Below, in pieces: positions 1 through 10,106 of a DNA stretch of 64,000 nucleotides; within the stretch, counting starts at the first letter, position 1; the number at the start of each line of letters is the position of its first letter. A program made the position numbers and the translations under genes. Under the pieces are notes generated by a model. That model saw nothing but the letters and a program-made list of their open reading frames with translations, was not told the origin of the DNA and searched no databases. The stretch comes from Apostichopus japonicus (taxonomy: Eukaryota > Echinodermata > Holothuroidea > Aspidochirotida > Stichopodidae): positions 1,875,984 to 1,939,983 of the forward strand of contig NC_092564.1 in assembly GCF_037975245.1 (NCBI RefSeq), given 5' to 3'.

Positions 1-388
1 AATATTTCTGAATTCAACTCTTTCATTTTCTAATACTTAATCACAAATATAAAAACAACACTGTCGCATTATTTTGTCGCAATGAGCTTGAAATATTTCA
101 TTTTGTACTTTTAGTGATAATTAATGTTTGCAACAAGTTGTCAGTTCATATCCCGATATGAGGCTATTAAAGTTGATCATAAACCGAGTAGGTACAGTAG
201 GCATAGCTGACAATGTTGGGAAAGTCATGGACAGCAGTGGTAGGCATCTCTTTGCTTGACACATTAATTCCAGGACATACTTCAAAATAAAAGTTCAAAC
301 CAAACAAAATGTGAGAATTTATTCATGAATCTGATAAAAGTAACTGGATAAAAATATTGAAAGATCTAGGCCTATCTAGTATAGGATC

Positions 389-982
389 GGTATCCAGTCA
401 AAACGTCCCTTTACCAAAACGTCCCCGCTTTTTTAAGACTAAAACATACCCGCTTTTTACCAAAACGTCCCCGCAGTCATAACATCCCCGTGAGTCAAAA
501 CGTCCCCGCTTTTATAATCAGTTGGAATGCAAGTGTGGATGTTTTTAGTTCAAATCAAATAGTAAGATTAAGTATAGCTTAGGTTGAAAACACAGTTTTT
601 AGGAGTGGGAAGTGCCGGTTATGAGGGTGGAAACATTTTTGGGTATAATTTTCTGAGGTAAGATCATATAAATAGAAAAGGGAATGCAAGAGGGCTCTAG
701 GGTAATAGGATTTTTTTTAAACACAAGTTGATTTCTGAATGAATATATACGATATTATATAGATATATATATTGTATAGTATACGCATCCAAATTCTTTT
801 TAATTCCTCTTGTATAATTTTTTTGTTTTCCTTAATTCGTTAATTCACTGAAAAACATATATTGATAGACGGAGACGTTTTGACTTACGGGGACGTTTTG
901 ACCAACGGGACGCTTTGACCAACGGGGATGTTTTGACCAAAAGCGGGGACTTTTTGGTAAAGGGACGTTTTGACTGGTAAGC
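389..982. mobile_element. Non-autonomous DNA transposon (MITE), hAT-like
   Basis: A 594-bp insertion is present here and absent from the paralogous site near 13103-13110. It is flanked by the direct repeat ATAGGATC at 381-388 and 983-990, an 8-bp target duplication. Its ends are inverted repeats of about 39 bp: CCAGTCAAAACGTCCC at 394 mirrors GGGACGTTTTGACTGG ending at 977. The phrase AAAACGTCCC recurs inside both arms. There is no transposase frame. An 8-bp duplication suggests hAT, but the outermost 5 bp on each side pair poorly, so the class is tentative. Confidence 0.8.
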
Positions 983-1225
983 ATAGGATCCCCCATTCAT
1001 TCCTTCAGTCTTTCTGTAATTGTGTATATGATCAGAACAACTTCCCAACTTCTCGCAACGAAGCTTACGTTATACATATATATGGCAGAGCCGTATATAC
1101 GGCTCTGACTCTCTGAGGTGTAGTCACCTAGACCAATTAGCCTAACGTTGAAGCTGAGGCTTAGGCCCTGACTACGGTCTAACGTTAGTTGCTGTGACTG
1201 TGTGTGAGTATCATATCATGCTTAC

Positions 1226-1285
1226 TCTTCTTTGATGGTTGTCAATCCAGAATGCATGATCCTCTCTTGATATTAGAACACCACA
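1226..1285 (-). pseudogene. EXOSC3 exon 1 fragment (duplicated, non-functional)
   Basis: On the minus strand this is a near copy of the last 60 bases of EXOSC3 exon 1, including the GTAAGC donor (1220-1225). The match stops abruptly upstream, so it lacks the start codon and most of the exon. One base differs in the visible coding part (GATATT here, GATTTT in the gene). It is a by-product of the segmental duplication, not a working exon. Confidence 0.8.
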
Positions 1286-1287
1286 TT

Positions 1288-1505
1288 ACATTGTTCACTT
1301 CATCCCAACTGAGCAATCGAACAATTTTCTGCAAAATGTTGAATTGACAACTTATCGTATCTCGTCAATTCAACTTTTTTATGCAAAATGTTTCATTGTT
1401 CACTTCATTCCAACTGAGCAATTGAAAAATGTTGAATTGGCCAGATGTGATAAATTGCCAATTCAACATTTTGCAGAAAACGGTACCAATGCTCTACAGT
1501 CAAGC
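1288..1505. repeat. Diverged direct and inverted repeats (foldback)
   Basis: CATTGTTCACTTCATCCCAA at 1289 recurs at about 1393 with one difference, a direct repeat of about 100 bp. The phrase GCAAAATGTTGAATTG near 1332 appears inverted at 1461 as CCAATTCAACATTTTGC. The segment could fold back on itself. No coding potential is seen. Confidence 0.6.
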
Positions 1506-2609
1506 TGTTACTTTACACAATAAAATACAGTGGTCGATATCAATGCATCATGTTCAAATAAGTCATGTTTGTAGTTTGCGGAGTACAACATGAATCGACC
1601 ACTGGAACCTTGTAATATCTAATTTATGTAAATGATTTAAGCTTTCGTCTCGCGCACTGCTCTGCTGATATGTAAGCCCTGGATGCTGTTACTATACTTT
1701 TCACATCTTTGGTAAGAATGCAGAGGAAATCTCAAACATAGCTAGTTGTAGATTCAATGATCACATGCAGAATATTGTAATCATTTAGAGAATACAAGTT
1801 AGCTGTTTTCTTGTCTTTTCAAGATTTTCCAGCCTAAATTTAATGAAGCCTATAATATGTCAGTTGTATGTTTCAGAGGACCGTTGTGAAGATTTAACCT
1901 GCGAACCAAGTAGCCGCTGTTTAATACAGTTTTAATTTAATAACATCATAAATATATGGTGTATGTGTATTTGTAAACAGCGAAGGAATTGTTTACTCAC
2001 TCAGCTCCTAATCGTGGTAGAACACACCTCCCTCCCTTTGCTAAACTGGCTTCTTTTGTATATCTCCTATTTATAGGTAACACAATAAAACGTTAACTGA
2101 AAGCAGAACACTTGTGTTTCGATTTTTTGAATCCTATCAAATGATTTATCGACCAACCTTTCTTCTTCAAAATATAAGCCAATCAATTTCTCTGTACCGT
2201 TAAATGGGGAGTGTATTTACTATGAAAATTGTTCCAAGAAGTTGGCAAACTGAGTTGAATATATTCTCGTTATCTGAACATGTTAATTTTATTAGCACAT
2301 TCCAACGATATCCGGTTCTTCACGATTGGAACGAAACTCTTTTTGAGTTCTCATTATCATTCAAGTAAAAGATATGTGTTAAGGGCCTATCACACTCTCC
2401 CTTTAACATCTATTATTTGAAAATACAACGTACACAATGCTGAAGTCTCACCCGGACCTCTAACCATCTTCAACATACACTCCACATTCGGACCTCATTA
2501 CAGGGTATGACACAAAAGCCAGCATACTCAGTCGCGACCATTAAACCAGTAATAATATTCTGAAAGTTAACTATACGTTAAAACAAGATCAGGGTATAAC
2601 TACAGTGCG
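1506..2609. other. Upstream region of the CTHRC1-like gene
   Basis: No gene is visible. A short inverted repeat, CAGTGGTCGAT at 1531 and ATCGACCACTG ending at 1602, bounds a 72-bp segment. The promoter and 5' UTR of the downstream gene should lie here, but no convincing TATA or initiator motif can be singled out by eye. Confidence 0.5.
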
Positions 2610-2696
2610 ATGGCCAACTATTTATTCCTTCAAGTCGTGTTATGCGGATTTCTTATAAATATGTTATTCATCTGTATAGCAGACGGTTGGGGATCG
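2610..2696 (+). CDS. CTHRC1: CTHRC1-like exon 1 (signal peptide)
   Basis: It encodes 29 residues starting [14 protein letters not shown], rich in Leu/Ile/Phe and ending ADGWGS, as expected of a cleavable signal peptide. The donor is TCG|GTAAGT at 2697, phase 0. Confidence 0.85.
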
Positions 2697-2978
2697 GTAA
2701 GTTTTCTTCAATACTAAGCTGTACGAATCACGGGATATCGATTTGTGAATATATATATATATATCAATATATCAGAACCACAGAGCGACGAATTTTGCCT
2801 CACACAAGCTATATATATGATAGGTCCGGACGGAATTTTTTTCGTAAAGCTTTCTTCGACCTCCTTGGATTTTCTATCGGGTAAGGAAGGGAGGGGTGAA
2901 TGAGTGAGTGATGTGGAGGAGTTGAGGAAGCTGGATGCAGAGGTGTGAGCATATTTTATCGTATCTTCAATATTTCAC

Positions 2979-3042
<64 letters not shown>

Positions 3043-3106
3043 GAAAATCGTAATGAGTTGGAAAATCAGGAACAGTGAAAAAACTTTCAGCCTCCACCGG
3101 GATTGG

Positions 3107-3167
<61 letters not shown>

Positions 3168-6100
3168 CTAACATGTCTACTTGTCGTTCTTGTTACCAAA
3201 GCTCACGCTGAGTTGATTAGTTCAGTAGGTTGCTGATTTTGTTTCCAAATACTTTACTAGGACTGTGTTCATATTTTGCTCATTAAGTGTGTGACGTTCG
3301 GAGGGGAGAGCTGATATAAATTCTTTGGGTCCATTCCCCTTCATCCTCCCCGACTGGATGTTCGGTGCTGACATTTAAATGTAACATCATTATTAACGTA
3401 CAGGCATATCTGTAGGCTCTACAAATGATGAAACATATGAAAAAGGCGTCCTTAAATTTACTTCAATTGTGCAAACTGCGTAAAGACAAAAGTAAACTTT
3501 TCTAAATTTGACGTTCAGTTTGATTATAGTCAAACTTATGAATAGTATAGCTATAGAATTTAATATCAAATCGTGTCAAAGAAATTCCAGTATGAGCAAA
3601 ATGGCATTGCACGAAGAAAGACAAATAAAGATAAATAATCAAATTGTGCCTTGTTTGCTCAATGGTGGATAGTGTAAACGGCCCTAATTCTAAACAGTGA
3701 TGAAAAAACCCACTTGTCTTTGAATGTTTAGAATGACAACTCTTTTCCAGAGACGCGCAATGAACTCTTTTATTATACTGGGAGGTAGGGGGACTAAGAT
3801 GATGTCGTTCAGTGGATGGGGTCTAATTGGACGGGTGTCCGTTCGCTTTTGAGAAGTTTTGGTAAAATGGAAGGTGTTTAGATCCAAAATGGTGCTATAG
3901 TTGGCAACTTTTGAGACGATTTTTCGACCGTTTAGGTTGTACCGCCGTATATAAATGTAAGACTGAACACTCTTATCAGGGAATGGCGTATGATAAATTT
4001 ATACTTTTTACAAAATCCAGTGAGCATATCCACTCGATGTAAGTTATATATGTCACTTGTCACACCTCACACACTGCAATAATTGTCCCTTTAAGTCATT
4101 ACGGTAGCCTACTTATTGTCCTCTCAATGATTGAAATCTACAGTCTTAGAAGTTATGAAAATGTAATATGTAAATTGGAAGTCAATGAATATTGCAGGGT
4201 AAATGGTTCCATTTCGTGACAATATTATCTTCTTCCAGCTGTAGTTTCACTCACTAAGTGTAACAACAACAAAAAAGCCTTGTCAGACGGTTAAACAATG
4301 TAATGCCAAAACTTGTTATTGATCCATAGGTACTGCTCGATAGTTTGGTGTTTTTGTATATGAGCGTTTGATATATTTATCACTGTGTTCGTTTCCTGAT
4401 AAAATATTAGCGTCTACAAACGATTAACTGCCGAAAATTGGATTTGACAGCAAAATATAGCCTTATTTAATCCCTTCGTTGAAACTTGGACGTTAAAATA
4501 GTTGTTTATATCGGGGATGATTTGCAAGGGGAGGGGTGGGGACTGGGAAGGATAAAGGAGAGGAAGATCCAGACGGTATATTAATCTTTGGAACGAGCTG
4601 CCTCCCGGAATTTGTATGATCACGGACTTCACCTCCTTCAAATCACACCTGAAAAATGCATCTCTTTCAAGAGCACTATACAGATGGTTTCTAGGGTTTT
4701 TTAGATTTTATGATGTTCTGTCGTGTTGGTTTTACGGTTCTAACTTCAATTGCATTTTTCACTTTTTAGCATTCAAATTGTAGATTTTGTACTCAATCTG
4801 TTTTATCGCTTTACTCTTCACCATTGCTTTTATTAGTTTTTCGATCTCATTTTCCTGTAAATATCTGTAGATGGTATATGTATTTACTGTTTTTTGTAGT
4901 TACTGTTTTATGTCATTGTATTTTCTAGATTGTTTGTAAAGCGCATAGATGCATCGCGCGTAGTGCGCTATATAAGATTTTATTTATATTACATATTATA
5001 ACTGGAATATACCATCTTATTGCGCATATTTACAGGGTTGTCAAAGAGGTGCAGTTGGACCTCAGGGAGACAAAGGGAACATCGGTCCAACTGGCGATCC
5101 GGGTGATGGAGAGTTAGTAGAGGACATAAACTGGAGACAGTGTGCTTGGTACAGTGCTAATGGGAATGACTACGATACGAACATATATGTGAGTATACAA
5201 TATTATGGTTGACAGTACAATACTATAGTTGACAGTGTGCTTGGTACACTGCTATTGGAAATGACTATATACAGACATATATGTGAGTGTACAATACTAT
5301 GGTTGACAGTACAATACTATAGTTGACAGTGTGCTTGGTACACTGCTATTGGGAATGACTATGATATACGGACATATATGTGAGTATACAAAACTATGGT
5401 TGACAGTACACTACTATATAGTTGACAGTGTGATTGGAACTGTGCTAATAGGAATGACTACGATACAGACATATATGTATGTATGTATTTTAGATCCTCC
5501 TGCAAGCAGGAACTCGCGTATGTATATGTAAGTATACAATACTCATATGTAAGTATACAATACTTATAGTTGTTTTTTATGGACTGAAAGGAACAGAACG
5601 AAAATGACAAGTTAGTAGTCTGGCCGTATGTTTTTGAGAGGCAGTAATAATTTCTTGAGGTCGGCGAGACGGGACACCGTCGTCTCAGTTTCCTCATATT
5701 CATAACTATAACATCTCTATTTACTTTCACAGGACTGTGTTTTTCAGAAACAGTACAGTGATACTGCCCTGTGGGTGTACTATGGGGGTAATTTAAGGCT
5801 CTATGGGTGCAGCGGTTGCTGTAAGAGGTGGTATATAACTTTCAATGGAAATGAATGCAGCTCACCGACTGTGATTGATGCCGTTGTTTACCAAGCAAAT
5901 ACAAACAATATGAATCTTCATCGACACAGGAGCTTTGAAGGTAAAATTCAAATAACGTGTTTCGTACTCACTGAAAAGTTCAGATGCAGAAGGCGCGGGT
6001 AGGTGGGTGTGAGGGTGCCACCCATCCCATTTTCAACCCCACACTCTCCCCCCCCCCCCTAATAAATAATGAAAGTATTTATTAGCAAAACCTTGTGTGT

Positions 6101-7100
6101 AGACCTACCTATACAACTTTTTTAGTCTATATATGCCCGGAAATGAAATATTTCAGGTATTTTTTTCTTGGCGGGGAGGGGGGGGGGATCCCATTACCCC
6201 TAACATGGGCTTTATGGTCACGCCTCTCCTTTCTTATATCCACCCGTGGGATTTAAAGTCTATGATTATTTAAAAATCTTCAAACTGAAGACTGAGGGAT
6301 AGGCGATAAACATTGTTTCCAGATGGTATGAAATCTGACAATACACCAAATAAACTTCCTCCCTGTCAAACGGTTATACTTTCCTCAAGTTCTGTGTGAG
6401 TGTGTACTCTTATTTACTAACTTTCACTGTGCAATCAGTTGCAATGAAATCATTCATTGTGTAGCATTTTCGTCATCAAATCACCATAGAGTATATGTTA
6501 GGCCTTTTTTTCTTCATTTATGGGTCACATGGATCCTAGAGAAATCACAACATGGTTAAGAAAGTAAAAACTTCAAGATAAAACGACACAAACTTTGAAG
6601 GTAGGACCTACTACATCCGAAACTACCACATTTGAATGTGTATTAAACTCAACGTCAGACATAGAGTGGGAAATTACATGGGACAAAGAAAATAATCGGC
6701 TAGAGCAGGAAGCTAACCAGTAACCGTCAGGAACAACAAACCAACTGAGCTCAATTGTTACTACACAATGTAACCTTTCATTTCTGTAAGTGGAGGGGGG
6801 GGGCAGGGGAAGGTGGTGCAGTAAAAAAGCATTATTTGCATACTGCGTAACCATGGATTACATCAGGTTCAATCGGTACCACAGAGAAATGAACAGGAAA
6901 GAGATTGCAACCGGTTTAAATGCAACTGTCTTTTCTTACATCTTATATTTTCAGGCTATTGTCATAACATTGGTTCTGGTGAGGTTCACGTACGGTTGGC
7001 CGTTGGAGACTGTTCCGGTTTCGGTAACTACGATGCCTACACGGGATGGAACAGTGCCTCAAGAATAATAATTAAAGAAGTGTCCGCCTCAACTTACTAA
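2610..7100 (+). CDS. CTHRC1: Collagen triple helix repeat-containing protein 1-like (CTHRC1), 4 exons
   Basis: This is a secreted extracellular-matrix protein of the CTHRC1 family; the vertebrate member has been linked to collagen deposition, cell migration and Wnt/PCP signalling. Coding exons 2610-2696, 5036-5188, 5733-5940 and 6955-7100 join in phase with GT..AG borders to give 197 aa. Residues 1-24 or so are a hydrophobic signal peptide, residues 34-54 are seven Gly-X-Y triplets, and from about residue 60 to the end lies the C-terminal domain with [11 protein letters not shown] and the closing [14 protein letters not shown], both hallmarks of the family. The start has G at -3 and G at +4. 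Human CTHRC1 is 243 aa, so this copy has a shorter collagenous stretch. The 3' end converges on EXOSC3. The 3' end of exon 2 is tandemly repeated in the next intron. Confidence 0.92.
2979..3164. repeat. Two (AT)n microsatellites around a SINE fragment
   Basis: Long AT alternations at 2980-3038 and 3109-3164 enclose 3045-3108, which matches the 3' part of the tRNA-derived SINE at 11216-11345 (GTAATGAGTTGGAAAATCA through GGATTGGAAC), minus strand. The apparent YIYIYIY reading frames are artefacts of the microsatellite. Confidence 0.75.
4540..4975 (+). mobile_element. Truncated non-LTR retrotransposon 3' end (CR1/L2-like)
   Basis: A short frame near 4577-4660 reads [11 protein letters not shown] followed by [12 protein letters not shown], the usual C-terminal tail of CR1/L2-type reverse-transcriptase proteins. 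It ends with AAGCGCATAGATG and GTGCGCTATATAAGA at 4937-4975, a 3' tail common to such LINEs in marine animals. No upstream RT domain remains. It lies in CTHRC1 intron 1, ending about 60 bp before exon 2. Confidence 0.65.
5036..5188 (+). CDS. CTHRC1: CTHRC1-like exon 2 (Gly-X-Y repeat)
   Basis: The acceptor is TTTACAG at 5030-5035 and the donor TAT|GTGAGT at 5189; 51 codons, phase 0 at both ends. It holds the collagen triplets and the first Cys of the C-terminal domain (NWRQCAWYS). The last 53 bases and the donor are repeated downstream. Confidence 0.9.
5136..5560 (+). repeat. Tandem duplication across the exon 2 5' splice site
   Basis: Four copies of a 94-99 bp unit begin GACAGTGTG at 5136, 5231, 5325 and 5424. 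Copy 1 is the last 53 coding bases of CTHRC1 exon 2 plus the start of the intron. Each copy repeats the exon end, ACATATATGTGAGT or close to it, giving donor-like sites at 5189 (real), 5283, 5380 and 5477. GTAAGT occurs twice more at 5528 and 5549. There is no acceptor between them, so these are extra donors, not extra exons. Confidence 0.9.
5733..5940 (+). CDS. CTHRC1: CTHRC1-like exon 3
   Basis: It opens [19 protein letters not shown] after a TTTCACAG acceptor and ends RSFEG with G|GTAAAA, phase 1. It contains the paired Cys of CCKRWY and the Cys of NGNECSS. Confidence 0.9.
6955..7100 (+). CDS. CTHRC1: CTHRC1-like exon 4 (terminal)
   Basis: The acceptor is ATTTTCAG at 6947-6954. It completes the split Gly codon, carries [19 protein letters not shown] and the family-typical [11 protein letters not shown], and stops at TAA 7098-7100. 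Confidence 0.9.
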
Positions 7101-7284
7101 TGAAGGCGCACCCCTACCATACCCCTATTATGCTTCCCCTTTATCAATTACCCTTCTTTCATAGTGGAAATTTCTGCTATCGTTGCATGGCTGATTTAAT
7201 GAGGTTTGGTCTTATTTGGGTACAAAAACCAACGTTACTATGTTAATTTTGTATCATTGCATCCAAATCATGTAATATTCACAC

Positions 7285-7515
7285 ATAATTGGACACTTAG
7301 TAAAACACGTCCAACATTGCTCGTTTTCTCAGATAATGGAATTAATTGGGAGTTTCATGAGTTCTCCAATGTTCGCCTACTGTCACTGCTCCTTCCTGCA
7401 TTGCACTAATACATATAAATAACAAACTTAGTATAACACGTCCACCTTTGCTCCTGTTTTCACAGCTAATGGAATAATTGGGAGTTTCATGAGGTCTCCA
7501 ATGCCACACCATTTA
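7285..7515. repeat. Imperfect tandem duplication downstream of CTHRC1
   Basis: ACTTAGTAAAACACGTCC near 7298 recurs as ACTTAGTATAACACGTCC near 7427, followed in both by GAGTTTCATGAG and TCTCCAATG, a period of about 130 bp. It may be transcribed as CTHRC1 3' UTR. Confidence 0.7.
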
Positions 7516-7568
7516 AAAATGTGCTTGTTAGGTTCACTTCAGATGTTCAGTTTTCACTTTGTAAGAAA

Positions 7569-7574
7569 AATAAA
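7569..7574 (+). terminator. Candidate CTHRC1 polyadenylation signal
   Basis: An AATAAA hexamer lies 469 bp after the CTHRC1 stop. Such hexamers occur by chance in AT-rich DNA and no clear GU-rich element follows, so this is only a candidate. Confidence 0.3.
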
Positions 7575-8099
7575 TAACACATCATTTATTTACAGGTTAA
7601 ACATGTAAAATACTTAAGGATTATGCAGTAAATGCAAAGGAGAAGTGGTTTTTAAATATCCCAACCGGTATGTCTTACCTATGTTGTCTTCCTGTATGTA
7701 TTCTAAAAATGAGGGAGAACAAACAATTGGAACTACTAACGATTGCCAAAATTTGATTTATCAATTATTTTTTGTTTGAAGATAAATTTAAGAAACATGA
7801 CAAAACTGTCTTTTTTGCTAATTGTTCTCATTTTTTAGTCTTCGTTGTGTTGTTTTTGCAGTTTTAACTCTTATATTATATTTAATATTTAGCTTTTCGT
7901 CTGTGTGCTACTTTTCTGTACTTTTAGATAAGTATTATTATCTCTATATTGTTTACTTCTTTTCTGTTTGTATTTGACCTTTTGTTTGTACAGCAGCTTA
8001 GAGCATTTATATTTTATTGGATAAGGCCCTTTTAAAGTTACCAATATTATTTTTGTAAGTTATTTAGCGAAAGTTTGAAATTAAAAAGCAAACAACCAA

Positions 8100-8650
8100 A
8101 GCAAACAACCAAAATATTTGTAAATTTGTGTATGTGTATTGTTTGCATATGTATATTGTTTGTATATGTATGTGCATTGTGTGTGTATGTGTATTGTTTT
8201 CATATGTGTATTGTTTGCAAGTTGTGTTTGTATGTGTATTGTTAGCATATGTGTATTGTTTGAATATGTGTATTTGTTAGTGTTTGTATGTGTATTGTGT
8301 GCGTATTGTTAGCATATGTGTATTGTTTGTGTGTTGTGTGTGTATGTGTATTGTATGTGTATTGTTTGCATATGTATATTGTTTGTATATGTATGTGCAT
8401 TGTGTGTGTATGTGCATTGTTTTCATGTGTATTGTTTGTAAGTTGTGTTTGTATGTGTACTGTTAGCATATGTGTATTGTTTGAATATGTGTATTTGTTA
8501 GTGTTTGTATGTGTATTGTGTGTGTATTGTTTGCATATGTGTATTGTTTGTGTGTGTATGTGTATTGTTTGCATATGTGTATTGTTTGTGTGTTGTGTGT
8601 GTATGTGTATTGTTAGCATATGTGTATTGTTAGCATATGTGATATGTGAT
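8100..8650. repeat. TG-rich minisatellite
   Basis: Irregular repeats of TGTGTATTGTTTGCATATG and variants fill about 550 bp, with a higher-order duplication (8120-8280 resembles 8370-8510). Long frames on both strands (Ile/Cys/Val or His/Thr/Asn only) follow from the repeat and are not genes. Confidence 0.9.
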
Positions 8651-9892
8651 ATATTGGATTCCTGCTTGTAGTCACCATCATGCCACAATGTGAAACAAGG
8701 GTAATTCGTAATGTATCATATATCACTTGAAACTCAACACATCATACCCTCCACTATGAAGCAGAGTCAACAAAGTGTGATTCATGTCCCCTCCTCAACC
8801 ATCCTCCGCCCCTTTTCCACCCCCCCCCCCACCCGCCCCCTCCTCCTGCAATAACCAAAAGTGGAAATTCAGGATGGAGAAGTTGTTTTAGAAGAGGAAA
8901 TAGCAAGATATCTCCTGTTCCAATAAACAAATAAAAAACTTATATATTTCCAATAAAAAATCTCAAAATGAGCATGTTTCTCTACAAGAGAAAGAAGGCT
9001 GACAGTGAAAGAAAAGGACAATTTTCTCATTATTTAGACATATTTAGACATTTATGTTCAAAGAACTAATTCTATGAGCACAACTTGTATTATGTAGCTT
9101 GTTCAATGTGTAATCCAATACACCTTCTAATGAAACATATGGTTCTTATATAAAGAGAAATTCACATCATCAGCTAGAGATAAACACTATGTATTTGTGA
9201 ATTCTAGTTACGATTGTCCCTTCTGGATCATCAAATACCACTAGAACCAACCACAGCAGCTATTGTCAGATATCAAGCCCCACTATGTCCAAATGTTTAG
9301 AAACGAATGGAGTCGCTAATTACTTGTACTCATTAACATCTATGAGGGTGTCTTGCTTTGATCAATTGCAAATCTTCCTTTGGAGTAAGAGCTCTGTAGA
9401 TTTGATGAGATTGCCTACCAGATGTAAATAGCTGCTTTAAATACCTTCTCTTAAGTTTTTACTAATCTCTCTTCAGGTGGTTATTTACCCACAAAGTCCT
9501 CTTAGTTTCAATTGTACAGACGTGAGTACATCATGTGACTGAGTACCTTCCATACAATGATCCGTACTTAAGCCTTTTGACACAGTATAGTAGTATACCC
9601 ACCTGACATATCAAGAAAATGTCACAGCATAGGCTACTTCAACCCTTAGATATCGCAAAATGAAAGAGAAACAAAATCTAGTCAGAGTTGTAGTCTCATT
9701 GCGTCAAAGCTATCATGCAGTGGTCCAAGGGTCACCCTCAACATGCTACAGTAAACATCTCCAGTACTGCTATCAAACAGGACCATCAAATCTCCTTCAT
9801 TCACGTCAATGCGAAGCCAAGCTGTCTGGCATCTACCTTCTTTGGAGACTTAACTTCAGCATTTGTGTTTTTATTACCGAACCTCTCCTTGT
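8651..9892. other. Intergenic region between convergent CTHRC1 and EXOSC3 ends
   Basis: No gene is seen. A poly-C tract lies at 8820-8838. The part near 9893 is the likely EXOSC3 3' UTR on the minus strand. A TTTATT (AATAAA on the minus strand) sits at 9870-9875, probably too close to the stop codon to be the main poly(A) signal. Confidence 0.5.
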
Positions 9893-10106
9893 TCAAACTG
9901 CTGCGACTCCTCCAAAGATTTTATAAACCATGGACTTCAAATTTTGCTCTGGAGTGTACTCAGCTGCCAAGATGGCATTCATTGCACAGATGGTATCGTT
10001 GACTGACCTGCACCTTAACCAGATTCTGCCATTCATGCCTACTGTCACCTCCAGTGGGATTTTCTTGCCCAGCACTCTCAGAAGAGAACAATCTGGTGAT
10101 AAGATT
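9893..10106 (-). CDS. EXOSC3: EXOSC3 exon 4 (terminal)
   Basis: It completes the split Lys codon, then reads [17 protein letters not shown] and the KH loop GMNGRIW, ending GGVAAV with TGA at 9895-9893. The acceptor is TATGTTGCAG. Confidence 0.95.

Larger units (their letters stand above)
1..1285. repeat. Segmental duplication, copy 1 (of 12711-13411)
   Basis: This block matches 12711-13411 in the same orientation from the first base of the window, so it may extend further left. The match runs through the shared phrase AATATTTCTGAATTCAACTC to AGAACACCACA and differs by scattered substitutions, a 7-9 bp indel near 270 and one large insertion (389-982). The second copy covers the start of EXOSC3 intron 1 and the 3' end of EXOSC3 exon 1, so this copy is a displaced fragment of that gene. 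The MITE is absent from the other copy and therefore arrived after the duplication. Confidence 0.9.

Noticed and set aside
2956-3199. Frames rich in Tyr-Ile repeats
   Set aside because: Translation of (AT)n microsatellite.
5231-5478. Extra CTHRC1 exons in the duplicated copies
   Set aside because: Copies lack an upstream acceptor, so they cannot be separate exons; only the donors are candidates.
8242-8688. 148-codon minus-strand frame and matching plus-strand frames
   Set aside because: They lie entirely in the TG minisatellite; composition is His/Thr/Asn or Ile/Val/Cys only.
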